Source: Stentor coeruleus (Eukaryota; Ciliophora; Heterotrichea; Heterotrichida; Stentoridae). From it: a DNA stretch of 41,085 bases. This document shows, in pieces, positions 28,084 to 38,900 of this stretch. The translations under genes were made by a program, and so were the position numbers. How positions within the stretch are numbered: position 1 is the first letter of the stretch; each line of letters begins with the position of its first letter. The stretch spans positions 1-41,085 of the forward strand of contig MPUH01000664.1 in the NCBI GenBank assembly GCA_001970955.1, read 5' to 3'. The notes beneath the pieces were generated by a model. It was given only the letters and a program-made list of their open reading frames with translations, made no database searches and was not told the origin of the DNA.

Positions 28084-29517
28084 TTATATTGGCATTAGCT
28101 TAGAAAGTTTCGCCTCATCTTTCCCTTTTATCTCATCCATACTTGACTTAATAATCGACGCAATCCACTTATTTCCTACATATTCATTCATGATATCATA
28201 ATAAATCTCATCAGGTAAAGCTTCAATCAATAAATAATAATGCTTTGAATTAAAAATCTTCAAGACTTCTAAAGGCATTTTTTCATGAACAGCCTTATAC
28301 TTTTCAATCCTTAAAGTATTTTCTATAGCTTTTGTCACCCAATTCTCATAAAACATATCCGAAAAAAGGTTGAAATAAATTGGTTGGACCAAAAGCTCAT
28401 TTTCTTCACGAATTTCAGAAAACGCTGACTTTATCAAAGGGAAAAATGTTAAACTATCACAAATATCGCATGCAATATTATGGACCAAAAGGCTTTTCCA
28501 AGAAATTGGTTCTAATATTTTCCCATCAACACATTCTCCGATATAATTTTCTAATATAATTTCGCTATGTTCCAATAAAAAACTGTTGAAAACATCGAGG
28601 CTGTCTATTTTAACGATATCCTCAATGTAAATTTCTATCAAATGCTCTGTGAGTTCTTGCAACTGAGCTAAATACTGTTGTTCTTCTACTGCTTGCATTG
28701 TGATTTCATTAACAAACAAATCAGTCAATTCAATAAACACTTCACAAGCGATTTCAAAATTCATCTGCTGCAGTTGCTGAACTTCTTTCCTCGTCAATAT
28801 TTTACAACTAAATACATGATCATAATCAGGTCCAACAATAGTCTGTGCCTGCGACAACTGTATAACTGGTAAATCCTCAATTCCATAACTAATACTCTTC
28901 TGCATTTTCTTATATTTCTTCAACTCTTTTACCGACAATTTAAATATCGCCCGAGCTTTCTGACATGCTCCCGTTATATCAGTATTCAAAAAAAAAGGAT
29001 CCCGCATAATAAACGTCATCCTTCCTAATACACGTAAAAAATCCATATCATGTTTGATTTTTTCTATATAACAAATTTGATTCCAATAATAATCACAATC
29101 AACACCTATAAATTGTCTTTTCCACATTTGTATATTTTTCATAACTTTAGCTGTAGCCATTCTCATTTTCCTTACCATATTAGCAGCTTCAAGTTCAATA
29201 ATTTCCATTTCTTTTTGTCGAGCCTTTCTGAATTTTTCATCAAGGCCTTTGAATTTACCTATAATTTTTTCACGGTTTGAGATAGATTGAAGTAAGTGGA
29301 TTATTGGTGAAAAACCTTTTTCGATACTTGTTATTTCTTGGGCAATAAGCACAGGGATTTTGTTTGGGACTATAACTTCAGTGTATTTAGAGAAAATTTC
29401 CCGATGAAATGATGGGATTTTGAAGCTGTCCCAAGTGCTTTCGAGTTCTTGGTAGAGGAATTCTAGGTCGTTGTATGATAAACCTACTTCTGAGGTGTAT
29501 TCGAAGCTGTTTATCAT
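28084..29517 (-). CDS. Uncharacterised 477-residue helical protein
   Basis: I do not recognise a domain. The protein is predominantly alpha-helical. A charged helix (residues ~85-125, KFRKARQKEMEIIELEAAN region) with repeated Lys/Arg and Glu is followed by a Trp/Tyr-containing segment (DYYWNQICYIEKI) and an amphipathic stretch around MTFIMRDPFFLN. A Gln-rich helix follows (VEEQQYLAQLQELTEHLIEI). The second half is acidic and hydrophobic, with an alternating helix pattern reminiscent of a helical repeat scaffold. There is no signal peptide, membrane segment or catalytic motif. A ciliary, axonemal or trafficking scaffold is possible but not supported by anything specific. The frame is long and uninterrupted, starts MINSFEYTSE, and the 5' flank is strongly G/T-rich on the + strand, as for other minus genes. 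Stop TAA. Confidence 0.8.
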   Translation of the reverse strand: MINSFEYTSEVGLSYNDLEFLYQELESTWDSFKIPSFHREIFSKYTEVIVPNKIPVLIAQEITSIEKGFSPIIHLLQSISNREKIIGKFKGLDEKFRKARQKEMEIIELEAANMVRKMRMATAKVMKNIQMWKRQFIGVDCDYYWNQICYIEKIKHDMDFLRVLGRMTFIMRDPFFLNTDITGACQKARAIFKLSVKELKKYKKMQKSISYGIEDLPVIQLSQAQTIVGPDYDHVFSCKILTRKEVQQLQQMNFEIACEVFIELTDLFVNEITMQAVEEQQYLAQLQELTEHLIEIYIEDIVKIDSLDVFNSFLLEHSEIILENYIGECVDGKILEPISWKSLLVHNIACDICDSLTFFPLIKSAFSEIREENELLVQPIYFNLFSDMFYENWVTKAIENTLRIEKYKAVHEKMPLEVLKIFNSKHYYLLIEALPDEIYYDIMNEYVGNKWIASIIKSSMDEIKGKDEAKLSKLMPI

Positions 29518-29879
29518 TTTTTTTTTTACATTTGAAATGATAGAGTTATTAGGTTAGGCTTAGAAAAGATAATGCTTAGTGTGATATAAGGATTTTTTTG
29601 ATAGGGTTTTAAGATAATTGGGGGGTTGCGGATTAAAGGAAAGTAATTGATTGGGGTTTTTTTTTAGGTGTGGGTATGGAAGTTATTTATAAAAGAGGAT
29701 TATTAAAAGGATTTAAAGGTGGTTGAGTGGAGTTTTGATGTTATAAAAGTTTGGAATTGGTATGCTTGGGAATAGGTTTTTGGATGATAGTGTTAATAGA
29801 AAATAGTTTTATGGGTTGAAGGTTGGGTGTTAATGAAATTTTATATATATAATAAAGACTATTAAGGTAAGGAAGCTTA
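29518..29879. other. Intergenic region
   Basis: No gene is seen. Strongly G/T-rich on the + strand over its first 300 bases, hence A/C-rich on the coding strand of the 477-residue protein gene it precedes. A 70-codon minus frame that enters it (29741-29953) is a shadow of the neighbouring gene's tail. Confidence 0.6.
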
Positions 29880-30731
29880 TTAACTATTTGCTTGCAATTT
29901 CTTCCACTTGGAAGGATTTTTTCTTTCTCTTTCCGAATTTTCTCGGTTTTCAATATTTTTTGATAGGCTTAAATAAGCATCTGGAGTATTATTAGGGTTA
30001 GGATTTTCAGGTAAAAAGTCTTCAAATAAAGAGCATGAATCTAATATCGGTGTATTTACTGCAAACATATCATCATCTTCGTTGTTTTTTTGAAATCCAG
30101 TATAATCACCAATGATATTTTCATTACGATTGATATTAGGCAAATTGTCATATATAGAACTATCTTTTTCTATCATATTATTTTGACAGCTAATAACTGT
30201 TTTTTTATTACCACAATTATTTCTCATTATATCTTCCGTCGCATATATAAATTTTCTTTTACCCTTAACACCTTTCTTTATATATTCAATCATTTCATCA
30301 AAAAGTAGATGGAAGTAAAAATTTTCTTGATCTTTATAAATACCTGCATATTGAATATTTAGCATTTCTATGCATTTATCTACAAAATTCGATTTAGCCT
30401 TAAATTTTTGACTTTCTTCATCTATAACTCTATAATCTAAAGATAAAATTTGGCGTAAAATATTTGCCTTAATATTCGAATCTGGCTTATTTTTTTCTTG
30501 AGCACACAACGAGATGTATTCTAAATATAGTGGATAATGTTTTATCTTAAGCATTTTAGATTTTAAGAAATATTTTCTTATGAACATTTTGACCCTATCA
30601 TCAAGGAATTTTCCAGGATTAATCTTACTTTTTTCTTTTAAGGGTTTAAAAAATTTGGCTAATTCGGATACTATTCCTGGCTTTCTCCCTCTATTACTTT
30701 TAGGTTTTTCTTTTGTATTTGACTTACTCAT
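29880..30731 (-). CDS. GRK-motif basic protein, paralogue A (unrecognised family)
   Basis: This encodes a 283-residue protein of a family I do not recognise, paralogous to the next minus-strand gene. Residues ~11-160 form the shared block: NRGRKPGI at 13-20 (like an AT-hook core R-G-R-K/P), ELAKFF, KFLDDRVKMFIRKYF (41-55), SLCAQEK, ILRQILSLDY, and LLFDEMIEYIKKGVKGKRK (142-160). The block is basic and helical with no metal-binding pattern. The remaining ~120 residues are polar to acidic and disordered, with NENIIGDY at 203-210, which has an equivalent (DEIIGKY) in the paralogue, a DSCSLFEDFL cluster and a basic end. A nuclear DNA-associated role is a guess based on the RGRKPG motif and acidic tail. 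Stop TAG. Confidence 0.78.
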   Translation of the reverse strand: MSKSNTKEKPKSNRGRKPGIVSELAKFFKPLKEKSKINPGKFLDDRVKMFIRKYFLKSKMLKIKHYPLYLEYISLCAQEKNKPDSNIKANILRQILSLDYRVIDEESQKFKAKSNFVDKCIEMLNIQYAGIYKDQENFYFHLLFDEMIEYIKKGVKGKRKFIYATEDIMRNNCGNKKTVISCQNNMIEKDSSIYDNLPNINRNENIIGDYTGFQKNNEDDDMFAVNTPILDSCSLFEDFLPENPNPNNTPDAYLSLSKNIENRENSERERKNPSKWKKLQANS

Positions 30732-31394
30732 AATACCTTAATTATTTTGTGTTCCATTTTTAATGTTAAAAATTACTTATGCTAGTTGACGAATAAATTT
30801 TCTATTGTTTTTATTACGAGAAAAGCAGAAAGAGAGATTTGGTGTTGGAAATAATCTTGAGGTATGAGATAATTGAATGATAGAATATTTATAATTTGTT
30901 ATAGATAAGGTTTGTTTTGATAATAAAAAATATGTTTATTTGATAGTTTAATTGAGTTAACTAGATAAATTATATACAATTTTTAATAAAACAAATAGTT
31001 AAACACAACTTTTATCATAATATCAAATTCTAATATGCTTGATAGATAAAATATCTTTTACCAGTAAGCTCATCTATAAAGTCAAAAACTCATAAAAAAT
31101 TAGATCTGATATTTATAATATATTTTAGCATTTTCTTCTAAGTTCACACATAGCAAATAATAATTTTATCTATTGATCCGATAGCAGAATTAAACCCATC
31201 ACAATAACAAATTTGTAATTTCATAATATATCAATATTTTCCTTTATACATACACAAATTTATTTTTATTCACTAATATATCCCTTTTCATCTCTATTCT
31301 TCCTTTCTGTCTTAAAAATCTCAAGCTTTTATATACAAAATAATCCATAATTATTCTATAAATTTATAAACGATATCTCTAATTAACTTAAACC
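30732..31394. other. Intergenic region between the two GRK-motif paralogues
   Basis: No gene is seen in 663 bp. It is very AT-rich. G is more frequent in the first ~180 bases on the + strand; the remainder leans to C. No direct repeat with the equivalent flank of the paralogue was noticed. Confidence 0.55.
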
Positions 31395-32258
31395 TTAAAA
31401 TTCAAATAAATCTTCATTCCTATCAATATTTTCAAAGTATTGTTCATAAACGGTTGCTTTCTTTCTTTCTCCTTCGTAATTACTTTCCTCAATATCCTCA
31501 CTTATTAAGTTCCCAAAAGTATCATCAACATAAAAACTAAAATCGGTTGTTTTCTCTCTTTCCCCTTCATCTTGTTGTTTCTCACAAACTTCATTATAGG
31601 AATTTCCCCCAAGTTCAACTTTTATAGTTAAACTATTTTCTATAAAATTTGTATTCAAATCTTCATATACAATGCCCTTATTTCTATCCAAAGTCATTTC
31701 CTCATCATTAACCTGAAAATATTTTCCAATAATTTCATCATCTTTCCGTTTAAAAACTCTTATTTTTTTAACTTCTGGCTTTTTATATTTTCCAACTCCA
31801 GCTTTTATATAATTTTCTATTTCATCCAAAAGCATAGTAAAAATAATGTTTTTATCTTTATCACTTCTTATATACTTGATTTTAAGATATTCTTCTATTT
31901 TCATTTCAAAATCATCCAATGACTTTAAATCTTTTATAAATTCAGTTGTAATTTCCATATGAAAAGATAAAGCATGACGCATCAAATTACATCGTCTGTT
32001 GGTGTTAAGATTTTCTTTCTCATTTTCACACAATTTCTTAAAGTCTTGATAAGGCAATTCATACTTCTTTTCATTACTAAAATTTTTGAAGAATTTTCTT
32101 ATCAAAGTTTTAGTTTTATCGTCGATGAATTTAGAAGATTTTAGTTTTTGGTTTTTATTATTAACAAAAAAAGAGGCAAGCATTGAAGCTTTGCCGATTT
32201 TTCTTCCTTTGTTACTTTTCTTGTTTGTGATTGAGGTTAAGCTCATATCAGATTTCAT
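31395..32258 (-). CDS. GRK-motif basic protein, paralogue B (unrecognised family)
   Basis: This encodes a 287-residue paralogue of the 29880-30731 gene, in the same orientation and order, 663 bp apart: a tandem duplication that has diverged considerably. Shared landmarks are NKGRKIGKASMLASFF (16-31), KFIDDKTKTLIRKFF (43-57), a LCENEKEN loop, LMRHALSF, and MLLDEIENYIKAGVGKYKK (142-160), then DEIIGKYF (174-181). The tail is acidic and contains an internal duplication, EGEREKTT at 231-238 and EGERKKAT at 262-269, each followed by an aromatic/acidic stretch (DFSFYVDD, VYEQYFEN). An alternating acidic-aromatic tail behind a basic N-terminal block resembles transcription activators in composition only. 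No cysteines or histidines are arranged as a metal site. A later Met (residue 5) is an alternative start. Stop TAA. Confidence 0.78.
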   Translation of the reverse strand: MKSDMSLTSITNKKSNKGRKIGKASMLASFFVNNKNQKLKSSKFIDDKTKTLIRKFFKNFSNEKKYELPYQDFKKLCENEKENLNTNRRCNLMRHALSFHMEITTEFIKDLKSLDDFEMKIEEYLKIKYIRSDKDKNIIFTMLLDEIENYIKAGVGKYKKPEVKKIRVFKRKDDEIIGKYFQVNDEEMTLDRNKGIVYEDLNTNFIENSLTIKVELGGNSYNEVCEKQQDEGEREKTTDFSFYVDDTFGNLISEDIEESNYEGERKKATVYEQYFENIDRNEDLFEF

Positions 32259-32921
32259 ATTTATAGGATTGCATTTTTAATGCTTTTATAATAGGGTGAT
32301 TGGTCGAATATTTTATTGTTTCGAAATTTAAAGGGTGTCTTAGAAATATTCAGATTTTTGAATGTTGATATAAATTGATTATTAAAACTATTAAAATCAG
32401 AACTTTTAGTTCATTAGATTGTGAGTAATTCATTTTTTTATAAGGGCTATAGTATGCTTATAGATGAAGTAAAAAATCGAATAAGTAAATTGATTTCAAG
32501 GCTTCTCTCTAAAATCCATACCCTATCTCTTAGCCTTACTCCAATAAAAAATCAAACAATCCAAACTTGAACTACCATTCCACATCAATAATCAACATAT
32601 CATCTAACTCTTTGATTTTAACAACAAATTCTTAATCCTCTTACACAAAATAAACTAAAATTATCATTAAAAAAATTCTAAAATCCATCTAAACCTACAA
32701 AAAAAAGCACTTATCCTAATATTTCACATATCCTTACCATATAAATTCCATAATAACATACAACATTCCCATATTCAAAATCTTAATTCATATTCCCCTG
32801 ATCCTAAACCCAACTACCTATCCAACCATCTATTTTCCCTTTAAATCTCATCTACTAACTTTCATCCTAATCCTAACAAACCATAATCTTCCATTTTTTA
32901 TCATCGATTCAAATATAACTA
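32259..32921. other. Intergenic region between divergent genes
   Basis: No gene is seen. Left part mixed AT-rich; from about 32500 the + strand becomes strongly A/C-rich and G-poor up to, and beyond, the ATG of the BEACH gene. Confidence 0.65.
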
Positions 32922-35900
32922 ATGAATACAGATGATATCTTCAAGAGGATGTTCCAAGACAATATAATCCAAGACCCAAAACTCATATGGGACTTATTCT
33001 ATATCTTCCATGACTGTGATGAATCCACACAACTGAAAATAATATCCCGTCTCTTAGAAATCTGCCAGCAATCTATCCACAACCCACTTTTACTTCTAAC
33101 CAAAACCATACAAATAACCCCAGATAACAAAAAACTTTACATATTAAATTTACTAGTTGATCAAACCCTTACATCAACAATTTCTGATCAACTTTTTGAT
33201 TTAATTTCATATCTAGTCTACTATTGTGATTTAAAAAAAAATCATATTGACCATCTTATTAAAAAACTATCAAATAGTTCAACTCATCAACTACTTTTAA
33301 TCCTCAGATTCTTCCAATTGTTCCTTATATCCCCAAAAATGCCCCCACCATATAGTTACTTTTTTTTCAATTCCCAAGGCTCAGGTTTGAGTATTTCACA
33401 AATGTTTTACCCATTTAAAAAAGCTATAACGTTTTGTGCTTGGATTCGACTTGAAGGTTTACAAAAAGCTTCAAGGTTATTTGTATTCCATATTAAAGGT
33501 CAAGGAGGTTTAGAAGCTTATATTATTGATGATTTGCTTTATTATAGATCAATTGGTCATGAATATTCTGTTCCAGCAAAAGGGTCGAATGGGATATTAT
33601 TATATAGACTCCCTTTACAAATGTGGATATTTATAGCTTTTTCTCATAGAAGTAAAGAAAAACTTCATAGAAGTCAAGTCAAAGTTGTGGTAAATGACTC
33701 AGAAGTATTTAGTTCTATGATGGACTTACCTAATATTAATGAAAATGAAATGACTACAGCTGGGGTTGGTTTGGATTTTTATGGGCAAATGTCTTGTGTG
33801 ATGTTTTTTAATGATGTGTTAACTGTGGATAAAATGAAGTCTTTATATCATCATTATAATTATGGTCCATATAGTAATGAAAATTTGATGTCTGTTGATT
33901 CTGTTTTAACTGGGAATTTTTCTAAATGTCTTTTGATGATTTTCCATCCAGAAAGAACTTATAAGAATTATACGTATAGTGCTATTGGGAGTATTGTAGC
34001 TAAGATTATTGGGTTATCTGGAGTTAAGTCTTTAACTGCGAGGAAAAATACTTCATTTGGGGGGATACTTATGTTATTGCCAATACTTAAGAGAGTTATA
34101 CAGTTGGAAAATTCGGATTTATTGATTGAATGGTTTAGATTGGTTATGTTGTGTTTAAAAGATCGGCCTAATAATCAGAATGAAGCAGTTTCGGCTGGAT
34201 TTTTCAAACTGTTGGCCCAGTGTTTAGAGGATATTCCTGCTTGTATGGTTTCTGAAGAGATTGTTAATATTATTGATGATTTGAAGAATAATGGGAATAA
34301 TAAACTACCTGAGCAAGTTTTTATATACTTGCTTTGGAATATAAAACTATGGGCAAAAGGGGATTTAAGCACCCAGCTAAGGGTGTTAGGGATATTGAAA
34401 AATATGTATTTTAAGAACAAAGGATTAGCCAAAGTGATAGGTTTGGAGTATATGCTCGATAATATTAAAACCCTTACATTGCCTGAATCGATACAAGTAT
34501 ATATTGAGATTATAGAGTTTGTAGTCTTCACCTTCCAAGAACAGAGTATAACAGAAACTTTTATAAAATTCTTATGTTGTAGACCAAACACAGATATACA
34601 AATTCATATCCTCGAAGGCATCCGCACATTAACTACCGGTCTCGGCCCCCACAGTCCTAATTTCATCAAACAAATAATAGAAGCTAAAGGTATAGAAATC
34701 CTCACCTCCTGCTTAAACTCCAAAAACTCCAAAGTTAAATACTTCTGTGTTGTAATCCTAGAAATCCTTCTAACCAACTACAAAATCCCAATCCTCTCTT
34801 CCCAACACGATTTCTACCTTTACATAGCTTCTCATTTTTCTTCAGATCACTTTCAAGAATCCAAAGAACAAGAAGTTTTTCAAACAATCAACGACGACTC
34901 TTTTCTTGATGCTATCGAAAACAAAAGACGAAAAAGTCGTAAAAGTCTAACTTACACAACATCTTTAGAAAGAAAGTATTTATTTTCTAAAATTTTCATG
35001 AAAAGTGATGAACAACTTTATCATGCAGCTCTTGAAATTATGCTTGACCGGATAATCGAAGGGATAAACATTTTAGATGATACAGATTATATTCATAGTG
35101 TATTAGGACTAAGGATTTTACAAGAAGTTGTGAGGAAATCATCACCAGAAATTAAACATAAAGCTTTACAAGATCAGTTAATGCTTACAAAATGGAATAA
35201 AAAAAATTGTAATATTCTTGTGGAAAATGCAGATTGGCATTATTGGTTATTAGATATTATATTAGAAACATATGATAATGTTGAAGCTGCTGATGCTATT
35301 GTTGATATTGGGATTAGATTACATAATACAGTTTTACATCAAGGGATGGAACATAATGATGCATGGGGGTATATAAAACGTATGTCAATATGGTTTGAAA
35401 AAGAGAATAAAGATTATGTGCCGAGGTTGATTATTAGGAAAATATTAGAGAATTTTTTAACTACCGCGGTAAAACTAGTCACTTTTTCTGAGAATTATTG
35501 GAAAAATATTGTGATTTTTGGGTATTTTATTGAAGAATTCGTTGTTTATTCTTATGTTAGGTCTACAGATAGGGCTGAAGAGAAATTGTGTGTTAATAAA
35601 AATTGGGAAGATTTTCAGATTGTCCAGTTGTATACAAATTTAGTCAAACCTGTATGGGATAAAACACTTAATGTGGTTAGTTGTGAGGATCTTTATGCTC
35701 AGATTAAAGGGATACCTAATGGGAAATTGAGAAATGAAGCTTTGGTGTTGAATTTTGAGCCTGATGGAGATTTGAAGAAAAGAGGGAAATTTGGGGTGAT
35801 TTTTTTTCATATTATTTGTATGAGTATTAAAGAAACTGATGATAGTATTTGTTTAGAGTTTTGGTTGACTGTCCTAGAAAATTTGATTAAGACGATTTTG

Positions 35901-38900
35901 TTGATAACTGAAAGTAACAAGAAAACTTTGACGAAACATGAAGGAAAACTGTATTCAAATTGTGTGGCTTATGCACTGGGGTACCTTTGTATTATTATAC
36001 AGAAAAAAGAGTCTAAGCCTTTGTTATATTTAACTTTGGCTAAACTGTTGAAGTTTACGTTTAGCACTTTTTCGAGTAATAGCCAGAAGTTCAAACATGG
36101 TAGAATCAAAAGTATTTTAAAAATCAACCAAAACCAATACTCCTCTCCTTGCAATTATATAATCTTTGCAATTTCTCAACAAACTAAAGGTATAGAAAGT
36201 TGGATAGGACTAATAAACCAATACACAAACCGTAATGTTCAAGGATTCATTTCACAACCCGAAGTCCAAAATGCTCTTTTCTATATCTATTTCCTAGTCC
36301 AAGAAAAATTCCATTGTTTCAATAAACAAAATTTTATATGTCTAGACCGTGAACGTAGTCTTGAAAAGCATCTTCAAGAAAGCGACATATCAACAGCCTA
36401 TCAGACTGAAAAAGCTAATAAAAAACTAGGCGAATATATAAAAGACTGTATAAATCAAATCAAAAACGAAGAAAACAAAAAAATCCTCCAAAGAGAAATA
36501 GAAAAAAAACTCAAATCCTATAAACGTAAAAGGATCATAGAAAAAATAATACAAAGTTTTACGTTTAAAACAAACGAACAAACACTAACTGAGTTTAAAT
36601 TACAACAAAAACTCTGCAAGGATTTTTCAAGACCATTTTTAACCCAAAAATCACATACAAAAAAGTATACAAGTAGCAAAAAACAGCATATCGAAGAGCT
36701 AAGCTTAAAACCGATTAATTTTAAAGAGATCCAAAGAAACATTTTTTCTATAGAAGAAGAAGATATCGATTTTCTCGAAGATCTTAAAACTAAAATCTCA
36801 GAAGAAACAGGGAAAACCACAAAAGGTTTTTCAGGGATAGTAGGACTTATATGCCCAATGATGATAAAATATGGCTATATTCATATAAAATACACAAAAA
36901 AAGAACAGAAATTAATGTTTTGTTACGATCAAGGGATACAAGAAAAATATTCAACCAATATAGAACTTTTTGATTTTAAACCTACAGATCCTAGTGGGAT
37001 ATACACAAAAACCTGGAATCTCAATTCTTTAGTCAATATTTTCCCAAAAAGCTATTTAATGCAACCAACTGCAGTTGAACTGATTTTCGCTGAAGGAAAA
37101 ACTTTACTTATCAACTTTATCAACACAACAACAAGGATTGAGTTTTTGTTAGAAATCAAGAAAATCAAAAAAGGTTTACTTAATCTGAAAATATCCAAAC
37201 CAAAAGTTTCTANAAACTTTATCAACACAACAACAAGGATTGAATTTTTATTAGAAATCAAGAAAATCAAAAAAGGTTTACTTAATCTGAAAATATCCAA
37301 ACCAAAAGTTTCTATAAAAACTATACCCTTATCTTCATATAAACCGAAAATATTCGTTGACCCTAGTATTACAGAAAAATGGGTTAATTGGCAGATAAGC
37401 AATTTTGAGTATCTGATGTATTTAAACTATTGTGCTGGAAGAAGTTATAATGATTTAACTCAATATCCAGTAATGCCTTGGGTGACTTCTAATTATAATA
37501 ATTATGAGCTTATAACTTCTTCATATAGGGATATGTCAAAAAACATGGGATCTCTAGGGTCACAAGAACGTATTTCTATATTTACTGACCGATTTCGTTG
37601 TATGGTTAACGATAATACCGATCCACCTTTTCATTATGGTTCCCATTATAGTAACCCAACTATAACTCTTTTTTATCTTATTCGCTTATCCCCATTTGAT
37701 GATTGTGCAAAAGAACTCCAAGGGGGAAAGTTTGACTTACCAGATCGGCTTTTTAACTCAATCAATGAATCTTATTTATCAGCTATTGAAGATATTGCTG
37801 ATGTCCGAGAACTTATTCCTGAATTTTTTTGCTTACCTGAAATGCTTTTAAATATAAACCAAACAAATTTCGGGTTTACTCAAAGTGGACAACAAATCGA
37901 TAATGTCATTTTACCCAAATGGGCTAATTCAGCTTATGATTTCATAAAAATCAATCGTGAAATGCTTGAAAGTGAACAAGTGTCAGCGAATATAAGTAAA
38001 TGGATTGATTTGATTTTTGGATATAAACAACAAGGTATTGAAGCTGAAAAAGCATTAAATGTTTTTTATTATTTGACTTATGAGAATAATGTGGATTTAG
38101 AAAAAATTAATGATGAAATGTTACTGAAAACATTATTGACACAAATGTATCATTTTGGAAGAACACCTACACAGTTGTTTATAAAACCACATGTACAGAG
38201 GAAGGCTTTTTGTAAGATTTTAGATATACCGAATTTATTTTCACAGCCTTGTAGTATGAGAGTTTTGCTTAGTGGATTATCGAAAATTATGAATAATCCT
38301 GGAGGTTTATCGTTAAGGTCAGTTATTAGGATTAAGGTTGTTAGAGATAGGGAGATTTATTGTTTGAGGCTTAATAGGACGATAACTAAGTACAATTTTA
38401 TTAAACTCACAGTAGGGAATGAGATTTGTATTAGTTGTGATCCTGTGCAAAATATTGATTACATCAAAGACTCTATTCTCAACTACGAAGATACTTCAAT
38501 CTTATATCACAACTGCCCATTTCAATTTTTCAACTCATGCAAATCTGTAGCTTTCGGGGGTTTTTGGGATGGCCGAATTCAAGTTCGCCGTTATCTTAGC
38601 GGTGAGACTTTCAATCTAAAATTTATCTATAACAGTTTTTCTACTGTTACTTGTATAGAATTTTCTGATGATGAAAAAACAGTAATTTCAGGTAGTCGTG
38701 ATGGAGAATGTGTTATATGGAAAATTGATAATGATCTTTGGATATTTAAATACAATTTTGCTAATCATGAAGATGAAGTAACTTCTATATGTATAGCTGA
38801 AGATATTCATACTTTTGCAACAGGGTCACTTGATGGGAAATGCAATTTATATTGTATTGATAGTTATAAAATGATTTTACAAATAGCATTACCTGGAAAT

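Noticed and set aside
29741..29953. 70-codon minus frame overlapping paralogue A
   Set aside because: It overlaps the C-terminal coding part of paralogue A in another frame and consists of flank-derived, low-complexity residues.
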